A stretch of DNA of 8,528 bases. Origin: CAUPWF01 sp044425815 (GTDB taxonomy: Bacteria > Bacillota > Clostridia > Lachnospirales > Lachnospiraceae). Positions 1-5,366 of the stretch are shown here, piece after piece. Position numbers and translations under genes: made by a program. The first letter of the stretch is position 1. The number at the start of each line of letters is the position of its first letter. Where the stretch lies: the NCBI GenBank assembly GCA_044425815.1, contig JAWXVA010000101.1, forward strand, positions 1 through 8,528, read 5' to 3'. A model generated the notes under the pieces. The model saw only the letters and a program-made list of their open reading frames with translations. It was not told where the DNA came from and did not search any database.

Positions 1-77
1 AAAGAATATTCCTATATTACACAAGAAGTCTGCACCCCCTTTTCATTCGACTTGTTAAGAAGAAAGGGATAGTGTAA

Positions 78-278
78 GATAATAAATATAGATATGAAAA
101 GATTGAAAGTTTTGATGGGGATAACCAGTATCAAGAAGCTTATTCATTAGCTGCTGAGACATTCACATATAAATTAAGAGAAATGGTGGAAGTCCTTGAT
201 TTTAATGAAGATAGATGGATGGACTCCACAACTGGTATCCATTTCTTTATGCATAAGGACGAAGCGAAAAAGTATTAG
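78..278 (+). pseudogene. C-terminal remnant of a DUF5758-like protein
   Basis: An open frame of 66 codons runs from just after an in-frame stop (75-77) to TAG at 276-278. It has no start codon or ribosome binding site at its head; the first in-frame ATG is at 183-185, deep inside the similarity. The peptide has a conserved-looking ending, with FDGDNQYQEAY, then NEDRWMDSTTGIHFF, then HKDEAKKY. This resembles, from memory, the C-terminal domain called DUF5758 (pattern 'F-DEDRW-ECS-GIHFF-REEA--Y'), found in pentapeptide-repeat or leucine-rich surface-type proteins of unknown role. Only the last third or so of such a domain is present, so I read it as a decayed 3' end. The alternative is that a frameshift or the window edge hides a complete gene. 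The family call is moderate; the lack of a start is directly visible. Confidence 0.5.
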
Positions 279-304
279 AAGAATCCTAGGATTCTTCTAA
301 TACT
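271..304. terminator. 34-bp perfect palindrome, bidirectional terminator
   Basis: A gap-free palindrome is built from arms AGTATTAGAAGAATCC and GGATTCTTCTAATACT around a central TA. It is followed by TTTAATTTT on the plus strand and by TTTTCGC on the minus strand. It contains the stop codon of the left remnant (276-278) and encodes the last residues and stop (286-288) of the transporter gene on the other strand, so one DNA element can end both convergent transcripts. Confidence 0.7.
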
Positions 305-984
305 TTTAATTTTCTAGCAAGATACACAACAGGTGTATCAATTAAACTAGTTACGATAAAAATAACATAACTAGAACCCATTATGGCAATTAGAGTCGCA
401 GTATCATAAATACCCACAAATGCTCCTAAAGTAAATAATATCGTATTTAACAATTGTGATAGTAATGTGGATCCATTGTTCCTAATCCAAAGACCTCGCT
501 TACTATCCCCGAAATATTTACTTGTCCTCGACCAAATGTAATGATAGAACCATACATCAAATCCTTGAGCAATAGCATATACAACAATGCCCACAATCAT
601 AAGTCGTGGAGTATTTGAAAATACATCTCTAATAGCTGGTGATGCCCAATCTGTAGAACTAGGTGTGTATAAGAACCATGATTGGGATATTAGGATAAAA
701 GTTATATTGGTGAAGATTCCCATTTTCATTGCATGATTTGCTGCATTTTTCCCTGCCACTTCAGATAATATATCTGTTACTAAGAACGTGGACGCAAATA
801 ATATATTACCAAGGGTCTGATCCATACCAAATGCGCGAACCATGATAAGCGCCTCAATATTAGCTGCTACCGTTGCAATAACCGTCCAAGCATATAGTCC
901 TGTTTTCCCAAGGAATTTATAAAATACTAAAACACCTGCATAAATACAGATTAAAGATAATGCCAAAATTAATTCGTTACTCAT
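286..984 (-). CDS. yhhQ: YhhQ/VUT-family queuosine-precursor transporter
   Basis: A 232-aa integral membrane protein with about six hydrophobic segments, the usual size for the VUT/YhhQ family (formerly DUF165). E. coli YhhQ imports the queuosine precursors preQ0 and preQ1, and some homologues import queuine. Family signatures are visible: TDILSEVAGKNAA at residues 70-82, and the RNNGSTLLSQLLNT stretch at about 168-181 (other family members usually have D at the N180 position). The start ATG (982-984) lies inside the end of the upstream radical SAM gene, sharing eight bases (ATGAGTAA). An AGGAGG sits 11 nt upstream at 996-1001, so the two genes are almost certainly co-transcribed and translationally coupled. 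Pairing with a QueL-like enzyme suggests the physiological cargo is queuine rather than, or as well as, preQ0/preQ1; that part is inference. Its 3' end forms half of the terminator palindrome. Confidence 0.88.
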   Translation of the reverse strand: MSNELILALSLICIYAGVLVFYKFLGKTGLYAWTVIATVAANIEALIMVRAFGMDQTLGNILFASTFLVTDILSEVAGKNAANHAMKMGIFTNITFILISQSWFLYTPSSTDWASPAIRDVFSNTPRLMIVGIVVYAIAQGFDVWFYHYIWSRTSKYFGDSKRGLWIRNNGSTLLSQLLNTILFTLGAFVGIYDTATLIAIMGSSYVIFIVTSLIDTPVVYLARKLKVLEES

Positions 985-1708
985 TGTCTAAAAGTCCTCC
1001 TACTCCAAAGTCTGTATTTTCAATCAATATGTCAATTCGTTCGTTTTCTATATATTGGGGATAAATATATGTAATGAAATCATTAATCACTCTCGGATCC
1101 GGTTTGATTTTTGAAGTATTTTCAACCATGATATTAACGCATACTCGGTCAAAGTACTGTAAGCCTATCAAAATATCTTGCTCCATCGAATGAATCGTCT
1201 GTCCTGGTATACCTTGTAACAAGCAACAAGCATCAAAATATTCTGCAATTTCTGCAGGATTATCAGTTGTAATGCCTTTATCAAGATAGCATTCACGAAA
1301 TAACGTGTCAAAAGTTTCAACACCAATCTTTAATTTAACGGTAATTCCTTTTTTTGCAAATCGTTCTTTGAGTTTGGGTATTTCATCACGATGTGCATAA
1401 TGACTCTCAAAGTGTAATTCCGTAATATTATGTAAAAGACATGTTTCTTCAATAGTTTTCATTGTCGTATTGGATAAATCCGCAAAACTTCCAGAATTAA
1501 TGACTTCTAATTTACCATAAATACCAGTTACTTTAGCAAGGGCTGATTGATTAATAACATCATTTTCTTCTTGATCAAAAGAAAAATCCAGATGATAATC
1601 ACAGAAGCGGCAACGTCGCCAACTGCACCCCTTACCTCTTAGTAATACTATTTCTCTTTTGTTCTTTTCTTCTATAATAGAATATCTAGATGTTACTTCA
1701 CTCCCCAT
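977..1708 (-). CDS. queL: Radical SAM enzyme, probable QueL (queuine to preQ1 salvage)
   Basis: A 243-aa radical SAM protein. The cluster motif is GCSWRRCRFCDYH with C28, C33 and C36, that is CX4CX2C rather than the textbook CX3CX2C. Later core elements are visible: KIGVETFD at about 126-133 and the GIPGQT loop at about 165-170. No extra C-terminal Cys cluster is seen. Its start has a good ribosome binding site (AAAGGAG, 1714-1720). It overlaps the downstream YhhQ-type transporter by 8 nt. Clostridial QueL is a radical SAM enzyme that converts salvaged queuine to preQ1, which TGT can then insert into tRNA. The transporter partner, the small size and the clostridial background make QueL the best reading. 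The GC-W--C-FC pattern also recalls the archaeosine radical SAM enzyme RaSEA, which acts on a related 7-deazaguanine. The radical SAM fold is near certain; the QueL role is inferred from context and from memory of the family. Confidence 0.68.
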   Translation of the reverse strand: MGSEVTSRYSIIEEKNKREIVLLRGKGCSWRRCRFCDYHLDFSFDQEENDVINQSALAKVTGIYGKLEVINSGSFADLSNTTMKTIEETCLLHNITELHFESHYAHRDEIPKLKERFAKKGITVKLKIGVETFDTLFRECYLDKGITTDNPAEIAEYFDACCLLQGIPGQTIHSMEQDILIGLQYFDRVCVNIMVENTSKIKPDPRVINDFITYIYPQYIENERIDILIENTDFGVGGLLDNE

Positions 1709-1787
1709 ACAAGCTCCTTTATTATAGCCTTCTCTTACTATTTGAATCCATCTGCAATAACGATACGAATATATACATAAACACGGT

Positions 1788-1832
1788 TAGAAACGTGTAC
1801 TACACATTCTAACACAGCATAGAAATGTGTAC
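1788..1832. repeat. Operator-like 13-bp direct repeat with inverted partner upstream of queL
   Basis: TAGAAACGTGTAC (1788-1800) and TAGAAATGTGTAC (1820-1832) match at 12 of 13 bases and are spaced 32 bp apart, about three helical turns. Between them, ACACATTCTA (1802-1811) is an inverted near-copy of the same element. The copies straddle the candidate -35 and the expected start site, which is where a repressor would bind. I do not recognise the cognate regulator. Confidence 0.5.
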
Positions 1833-1834
1833 AA
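1806..1834 (-). promoter_or_regulatory. Candidate promoter of the queL-yhhQ operon
   Basis: Reading the minus strand, TTGTAC (1834-1829) is followed by a 17-nt spacer and TAGAAT (1811-1806). The -10 matches consensus at five of six bases, but the -35 at only three, so it may depend on an activator or be weak. The expected start is near 1799, leaving a leader of roughly 90 nt before queL. A TATAAT at 1726-1721 is too close to the ribosome binding site to be the promoter. Confidence 0.4.
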
Positions 1835-1879
1835 GAAGAAATATATCTCCATAACGAAACAGATCAAATCATTAATCCC

Positions 1880-1908
1880 TTGACATTCATTCCACTTTCT
1901 AGTAGAAT
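1880..1908 (+). promoter_or_regulatory. Sigma-A promoter of the DUF3793 gene
   Basis: TTGACA (1880-1885), a 17-nt spacer and TAGAAT (1903-1908) form a near-consensus promoter. The expected start is about 1915, inside the palindrome that follows, giving a leader of about 43 nt. Because this promoter lies downstream of the upstream in-frame ATG at 1880, it also rules that ATG out as the translation start. Confidence 0.8.
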
Positions 1909-1910
1909 GA

Positions 1911-1928
1911 AGTTAGTTTCGACTAACT
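1911..1928. promoter_or_regulatory. Operator-like palindrome, copy 1 of TTAG-N6-CTAA
   Basis: AGTTAGTTTCGACTAACT has 7-bp arms (AGTTAGT/ACTAACT) around TTCG and begins two bases after the -10 box, covering the expected transcription start. The core TTAG-N6-CTAA (1913-1926) recurs at three sites in the feo locus and, by eye, nowhere else in the window. A following run of seven T could make it look like a terminator, but its position directly at the start site favours an operator, probably for a metal-responsive repressor. Confidence 0.6.
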
Positions 1929-1957
1929 ATTTTTTTAACACTAAGGAGGTATATAAC

Positions 1958-2506
1958 ATGTCTTACGAAATTATAGTAAAGCACTGCGCTCCCACTTTAG
2001 CTGGACTCAAAATGGGTAATTTGTTTTCATATCAATATGAGAGCGACAACATTCTCAATGAGCAAATTAGCCACAATAACGCGCTACTTAATAAACGTGG
2101 TATCTACTTTCTTGTATTAAGGAGAAAAAATAAGATTGCTCTTGTATATGTATATCGGAAAGATAGTTTACAAAAGCTTCTGCGTACGCAAAAAATCCAG
2201 CGGTTCTTAGATGAATATGATTATAGCGAATACAGTACCGCCTCTTGCCTCAATCTATTAGAGCAACATTTAGTAACCGAGGATTTCCCTCATGAGATCG
2301 GAATCTTTCTAGGATATCCACTTGAAGATGTAAAGGATTTCATCAAACACAAAGGCTCTAATTATAAACATGTAGGATTCTGGAAAGTTTATAATAATCT
2401 ATCTGACGCATTAATCACTTTCGAACGATATAGAAAGTGCACAAATATCTATTGCAAACGATTTTCGGAAGGATATGACATTTCTAAATTAACTGTTTCT
2501 ACATAA
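1958..2506 (+). CDS. DUF3793 family protein
   Basis: A 182-aa soluble protein of the clostridial DUF3793 family, whose biochemical function is unknown to me. Family hallmarks are HCAPTLAGLKMGNLF at residues 9-23, a basic RRKNK strand followed by a hydrophobic ALVYVY strand at about 55-65, FPHEIGIFLGYP at 110-121 and HVGFWKVY at 138-145. The tail carries two Cys (RKCTNIYC). The start at 1958 is chosen over an in-frame ATG at 1880 because AAGGAGGT lies at 1943-1950 and because the promoter occupies 1880-1908. There is no signal peptide or membrane segment. It is a single-gene unit facing the feo locus tail to tail. Its promoter carries the same palindrome as the feo promoters, so I infer expression under metal (probably iron) limitation and a role in iron or flavodoxin-type metabolism. 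Confidence 0.85.
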   Translation: MSYEIIVKHCAPTLAGLKMGNLFSYQYESDNILNEQISHNNALLNKRGIYFLVLRRKNKIALVYVYRKDSLQKLLRTQKIQRFLDEYDYSEYSTASCLNLLEQHLVTEDFPHEIGIFLGYPLEDVKDFIKHKGSNYKHVGFWKVYNNLSDALITFERYRKCTNIYCKRFSEGYDISKLTVST

Positions 2507-2541
2507 TAGTACACAAGAGTATTTCTATTCGTTTACAATAA

Positions 2542-2594
2542 AAATAAGCGGTTCACACAAAATAACAATATCATTTTGTATGAACCGCTTATTT
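2542..2594. terminator. Long hairpin terminator shared by convergent genes
   Basis: Arms AAATAAGCGGTTCA (2542-2555) and TGAACCGCTTATTT (2581-2594) pair perfectly. After one mismatch, ACAAAAT (2557-2563) pairs with ATTTTGT (2573-2579), leaving a 9-nt loop. The stem is about 21 bp and flanked by T-rich sequence on both sides. It lies between DUF3793 (+) and the end of the feo locus (-) and probably ends both transcripts. Confidence 0.8.
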
Positions 2595-2611
2595 ATTTTA
2601 TCTTGAATAAG

Positions 2612-2788
2612 TTAGTCTTCACAATGGCAAGTTCCGCTGCAGCTATGATCCGTACTACAATTTCCACCACAGCCCCCCTCTACTGGACAACCTATGCATT
2701 TCACACCCTTTTTCTTGGCATGCACCACATACGTAATCGAACTCCCTAAAATGAGTGCTATCAAGATAAATGCTATCAAATTCGCCAT
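2612..2788 (-). CDS. FeoB-associated Cys-rich membrane protein
   Basis: A 58-aa gene read directly from the minus strand. It begins MANLIAFILIALILGSSITY, a single membrane segment at about residues 3-22, followed by a basic KKKGVK linker. A Cys-rich tail follows with seven cysteines (31, 34, 40, 44, 50, 54, 56) and two His (48, 55), ending TCHCED. This is the architecture of the Pfam family 'FeoB-associated Cys-rich membrane protein', usually found directly after feoB in Clostridia and relatives. The tail is likely to bind metal or thiols and assist FeoB at the membrane; the mechanism is not established as far as I know. An AGGAGG at 2796-2801 precedes the ATG by 7 nt. It follows feoB by 118 nt with a hairpin between, so it is probably expressed partly by read-through. 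Confidence 0.87.
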   Translation of the reverse strand: MANLIAFILIALILGSSITYVVHAKKKGVKCIGCPVEGGCGGNCSTDHSCSGTCHCED

Positions 2789-2850
2789 ACTTTAACCTCC
2801 TATAAAAATCGCATAATTTTACTTCCTATACCATTCCTTATATGCACATA

Positions 2851-2877
2851 AAACAGTAGCCTTAAGGGCTACTGTTT
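2851..2877 (-). terminator. Hairpin after feoB
   Basis: AAACAGTAGCC (2851-2861) and GGCTACTGTTT (2867-2877) form an 11-bp perfect stem with a 5-nt loop. On the minus strand it is followed by only a short T tract (TTTTATG), so it may be a leaky terminator or an RNA-stabilising hairpin that lets the downstream Cys-rich protein gene be read at a lower level. Confidence 0.65.
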
Positions 2878-2906
2878 CATTATTTCATACTCTAACACGA
2901 GCTATT

Positions 2907-4892
2907 TTATTTAGCTGCCGCCATTTTCTTTTCTGTGTTGCGAATCAAGTATACAACAAATCCAACAATAGCTACTACCACTATTAGTCCTGGTAAAAAT
3001 CCATTTCCTAATGTTCCAACTGTGATTAATGTTCCAATTTGGTAAACTAAGAATGCTACTACATAAGCTGTTCCGAATTGTAACCCAATACCACCCCACA
3101 ACCATTTCTTATCTTGCATTTCAGCATTCATCGCTCCAATCGCTGCAAAACAAGGTGGTGTAAATAAGTTAAACATCAAGTACGAAAGTGCTGCCACTGA
3201 AGTAATACCCATAATTGTTGCTACATCTGATGCTCCTGCTACTAATTCAAGTTCTTCCACATCGATAAAGTTTGTGATTCCATATACTACTGCTAATGTA
3301 CCTACAACATTCTCTTTCGCAATAAATCCTGTAATTGCTGCTGCCGCTAATTGCCAAGCACCAAATCCTAATGGAATTAAAGCAATTGCAAATGGGCTAG
3401 CGAGAGTCGCTAAAATCGAAGTACTTTCTGCACCTTCTTCTACTAATTGTAGGCTCCAGTTAAATGATTGCATAATTTGAACAGCCGCATTACAAATCAA
3501 GATAATTGTTCCTGCTTTGATAATAAATGCTTTTGCTCTAGATAACATAGATAATGTTGCTCTTTTAATACTTGGTAACTTGTATTCTGGTAATTCAATA
3601 ATAAAGAATGATTTTCTATATTTGTGACCTGTAATTTTAAGAACTAATAAAGCTCCTAAAACGATAAGTAAGATACCTACGAAGTACATCAACGTTCCTA
3701 CCCAAGATGCATCTCCAAAGAATGCTCCTGCAAATAAAGCAATAACTGGCAATTTCGCTCCACAAGGCATGAAAGGTGTTAACATCGCTGTTGTTCTACG
3801 CTCTCTTTCATTCTTGATTGTTCTACTTGCCATAACCCCTGGAATTGCACAACCTGTTCCAATTACCATTGGAATGATTGATTTCCCTGACAATCCAACT
3901 TTTTTGAAGAATCTATCCATTACTACAGCAACACGTGCCATATATCCACAATCTTCAAGTAAAGCGATTAAGAAATACATTACCATTACTAATGGCAAGA
4001 ATCCAACTACCGCACCAACTCCACCGATAATACCATCTACTAGTAATGCTTGCATAAATGGAGAAGCACCTTCTACTGCGCCGCCTACCATTTCAGCAAA
4101 TGCATCAATTAGTCCACATAGATAATCTGCAATAACTGGTCCCACGTGTGTTTGTGAAATCGAGAACACTGCCCACATTACAACTGCAAAAATTGGAATT
4201 CCTAACCAATTATGAGCTACGATTGCATCAATCTTATCTTGTGCGCTCTTTTGACTTGTTAATACTTTTCTATTTTCAACCTTCGCAACAACCCCATTAA
4301 CGAATTCAAATCTTCTCTTATCTTCAGCTTCTACTTCTGTTTTATCAGTAAGATTAATTTCATTTTGTGTATATGGAGCAGCTTGATTCGATCCAACTGC
4401 TGCAATAGCTGTTTCTACGACTTTTTCTAATCCTTTATCATTTGCGTTCAAAGAAATCGTTTCAACTACAGCACATCCTAGTTTCGATGACAATTCTGAA
4501 ACGTTGATTTCTGTTCCTTTTTTCGCTGTCAAGTCACTCTTATTCAAAGCAACAACAACTGGAATTCCAAGTTCTAATAATTGAGTTGTAAAGAACAAGC
4601 TACGGCTTAGATTGGTAGCGTCCACGATATTAATAATCACATCTGGATTTTCATTCTTAACGTATGTACTTGTAATTGTTTCTTCCGATGTAAAAGGTGA
4701 CATCGAATAAGCTCCCGGAAGGTCAACTGCAATCACTTCTTCTCCATTTTTACAAAAATTCTTCTTGATTAGGCTCTCTTTCTTATCAATTGTAACTCCA
4801 GCCCAGTTCCCTACTTTTTCTGTTCTTCCTGTTAATGCATTGTACAATGTTGTCTTCCCACTATTTGGGTTACCTGTAAGTGCAACTCTCAT
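2907..4892 (-). CDS. feoB: Ferrous iron transport protein B (FeoB)
   Basis: A 661-aa inner-membrane Fe(II) transporter with an N-terminal G domain. In the numbering from the chosen start, G1 is GNPNSGKT (7-14), G2 Thr is in GVTI (about 34), G3 is DLPG (57-60) and G4 is NKSD (117-120). A helical linker follows, then the polytopic domain with the two conserved gate motifs GCAIPG (348-353) and MPCGAKLP (376-383), the Cys-containing hallmarks of FeoB. It is intact and somewhat shorter than E. coli FeoB. Translation probably starts at 4892, because AAGGAGA (4904-4898) sits 5 nt upstream; the in-frame ATG at 4916 lacks a ribosome binding site and would add eight residues. It lies downstream of feoA, separated by a terminator and a possible promoter of its own with an operator copy, so feoA and feoB may be differentially expressed. 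Confidence 0.96.
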   Translation of the reverse strand: MRVALTGNPNSGKTTLYNALTGRTEKVGNWAGVTIDKKESLIKKNFCKNGEEVIAVDLPGAYSMSPFTSEETITSTYVKNENPDVIINIVDATNLSRSLFFTTQLLELGIPVVVALNKSDLTAKKGTEINVSELSSKLGCAVVETISLNANDKGLEKVVETAIAAVGSNQAAPYTQNEINLTDKTEVEAEDKRRFEFVNGVVAKVENRKVLTSQKSAQDKIDAIVAHNWLGIPIFAVVMWAVFSISQTHVGPVIADYLCGLIDAFAEMVGGAVEGASPFMQALLVDGIIGGVGAVVGFLPLVMVMYFLIALLEDCGYMARVAVVMDRFFKKVGLSGKSIIPMVIGTGCAIPGVMASRTIKNERERRTTAMLTPFMPCGAKLPVIALFAGAFFGDASWVGTLMYFVGILLIVLGALLVLKITGHKYRKSFFIIELPEYKLPSIKRATLSMLSRAKAFIIKAGTIILICNAAVQIMQSFNWSLQLVEEGAESTSILATLASPFAIALIPLGFGAWQLAAAAITGFIAKENVVGTLAVVYGITNFIDVEELELVAGASDVATIMGITSVAALSYLMFNLFTPPCFAAIGAMNAEMQDKKWLWGGIGLQFGTAYVVAFLVYQIGTLITVGTLGNGFLPGLIVVVAIVGFVVYLIRNTEKKMAAAK

Positions 4893-4985
4893 AATAATCT
4901 CCTTCTTACCATCCACTTTTCATTTGTCAGCGTACTGTTCCCGCATCTTTTTTTCATCCCCTCAAAACTTGACCAAGCTTCTCGG

Positions 4986-5014
4986 ATATTAGTCTTCACT
5001 AACCCATCTCCCAA
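4986..5014 (-). promoter_or_regulatory. Possible feoB promoter containing operator copy 2
   Basis: On the minus strand TTGGGA (5014-5009), a 17-nt spacer and TAATAT (4991-4986) could form a weak promoter (four of six matches in each box). The spacer holds TTAGT-N4-ACTAA (4989-5002), the same palindrome seen at the DUF3793 and feoA promoters and with the same spacing. The operator copy is the firmer observation; the promoter boxes are tentative. It could allow feoB to be transcribed independently of feoA after the feoA terminator. Confidence 0.45.
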
Positions 5015-5042
5015 AAAAAATTACTTATTACAGTAATTTTTT
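5013..5042 (-). terminator. Intrinsic terminator directly after feoA
   Basis: An 11-bp perfect stem, AAAAAATTACT and AGTAATTTTTT (5015-5025 with 5032-5042), has a 6-nt loop. On the minus strand it runs into eight T (5020-5013). The first bases of the stem overlap the feoA stop codon. The stem is AT-rich, so termination may be partial, setting the ratio of feoA to feoB message. Confidence 0.65.
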
Positions 5043-5274
5043 AAATCTGAATTGCCGAGGCTAAATCTGCATTGATATTATATCTACCATCCTTAATCGC
5101 TACCACGTAACCACTGCTAATATGAGAAACTACTACAATCGGTTCTCCTGCATAGCATCCTAAAGTGAATAAAAATGAATTTAACTCTTCATCGTCTGTC
5201 TGAATCCCTTTCACTTCGTACTCAATTCCCAGTTCCGCATCCACTAACGTTAAGCACTTATTATTATCACCCAT
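5041..5274 (-). CDS. feoA: Ferrous iron transport protein A (FeoA)
   Basis: A 77-aa cytosolic SH3-like protein of the FeoA family, which interacts with FeoB and modulates Fe(II) uptake. Family features are the small size and the central LGCYAGEPIVVVSHISSGYVV region (about 38-58), followed by IKDGRYNINADLASAI, the usual FeoA ending in which a strand leads into a short helix. It starts at ATG 5272-5274 with an AAGGAG ribosome binding site 6 nt upstream. It is the first gene of the feo locus, with its own near-consensus promoter and an operator at the start site. Confidence 0.92.
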   Translation of the reverse strand: MGDNNKCLTLVDAELGIEYEVKGIQTDDEELNSFLFTLGCYAGEPIVVVSHISSGYVVAIKDGRYNINADLASAIQI

Positions 5275-5288
5275 GACTTACTCCTTAG

Positions 5289-5329
5289 TATTATATTGGT
5301 TAGCTCTAACTAATCTAACCAATATAATA
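5289..5329. promoter_or_regulatory. feoA operator region, 15-bp inverted repeat with copy 3 of TTAG-N6-CTAA
   Basis: Outer arms TATTATATTGGTTAG (5289-5303) and CTAACCAATATAATA (5315-5329) are perfect 15-bp inverted repeats around an 11-nt centre, and one arm contains the -10 box. Nested inside is TTAGCTCTAACTAA (5300-5313), which fits TTAG-N6-CTAA. The overlapping half-sites (three TTAG-type elements in one strand sense or the other) would suit two repressor dimers. There is no T run on the feoA side, so a terminator for the upstream operon is less likely than an operator. Confidence 0.65.
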
Positions 5330-5352
5330 TCACCATTGGGAATTTCTGTCAA
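5324..5352 (-). promoter_or_regulatory. Sigma-A promoter of feoA
   Basis: On the minus strand TTGACA (5352-5347), exactly 17 nt, then TATTAT (5329-5324). The expected start is near 5317, which places the following palindromes at and just after the initiation site. The promoter begins only 15 bp after the solute-binding protein stop codon, so the feo locus is transcriptionally separate from the upstream signalling operon. Confidence 0.8.
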
Positions 5353-5366
5353 TATATTCAACGCAT

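Noticed and set aside
1..72. Open frame of 23 codons ending at TAG 70-72 (KEYSYITQEVCTPF...), possible tail of an upstream gene
   Set aside because: Too short to recognise, no supporting context inside the window, and another frame is equally open nearby.
1721..1726. TATAAT as the -10 box of queL
   Set aside because: It would start transcription at or inside the ribosome binding site and has no -35 at a suitable distance.
1709..1800. preQ1 riboswitch in the queL leader
   Set aside because: No recognisable preQ1-I aptamer (C-rich loop plus A-rich tail pseudoknot) could be found by eye; only repeats of operator type are visible.
1911..1940. Palindrome plus T run before DUF3793 read as an attenuator or terminator
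   Set aside because: The stem is only seven AT-rich pairs, there is no leader gene, and the same palindrome recurs at feo promoters without a T run.
1880..1957. Longer DUF3793 start at ATG 1880 adding 26 residues
   Set aside because: That stretch holds the -35 and -10 boxes and the operator palindrome, and the true start at 1958 has a strong ribosome binding site and begins at the family-conserved region.
3769..4125. Plus-strand open frames of 60 to 140 codons within feoB, the binding protein and the GGDEF gene
   Set aside because: They are antisense shadows of clearly real genes, lack ribosome binding sites and have unprotein-like composition.
4893..4916. Longer feoB start at ATG 4916
   Set aside because: No ribosome binding site upstream; AAGGAGA is placed correctly for the ATG at 4892, and MRVALTGNPNSGK is the usual FeoB beginning.
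5289..5329. 15-bp inverted repeat read as terminator of the binding protein operon
   Set aside because: No T tract follows on the minus strand, and the repeat contains the feoA -10 box and start site; a dual role cannot be fully excluded.
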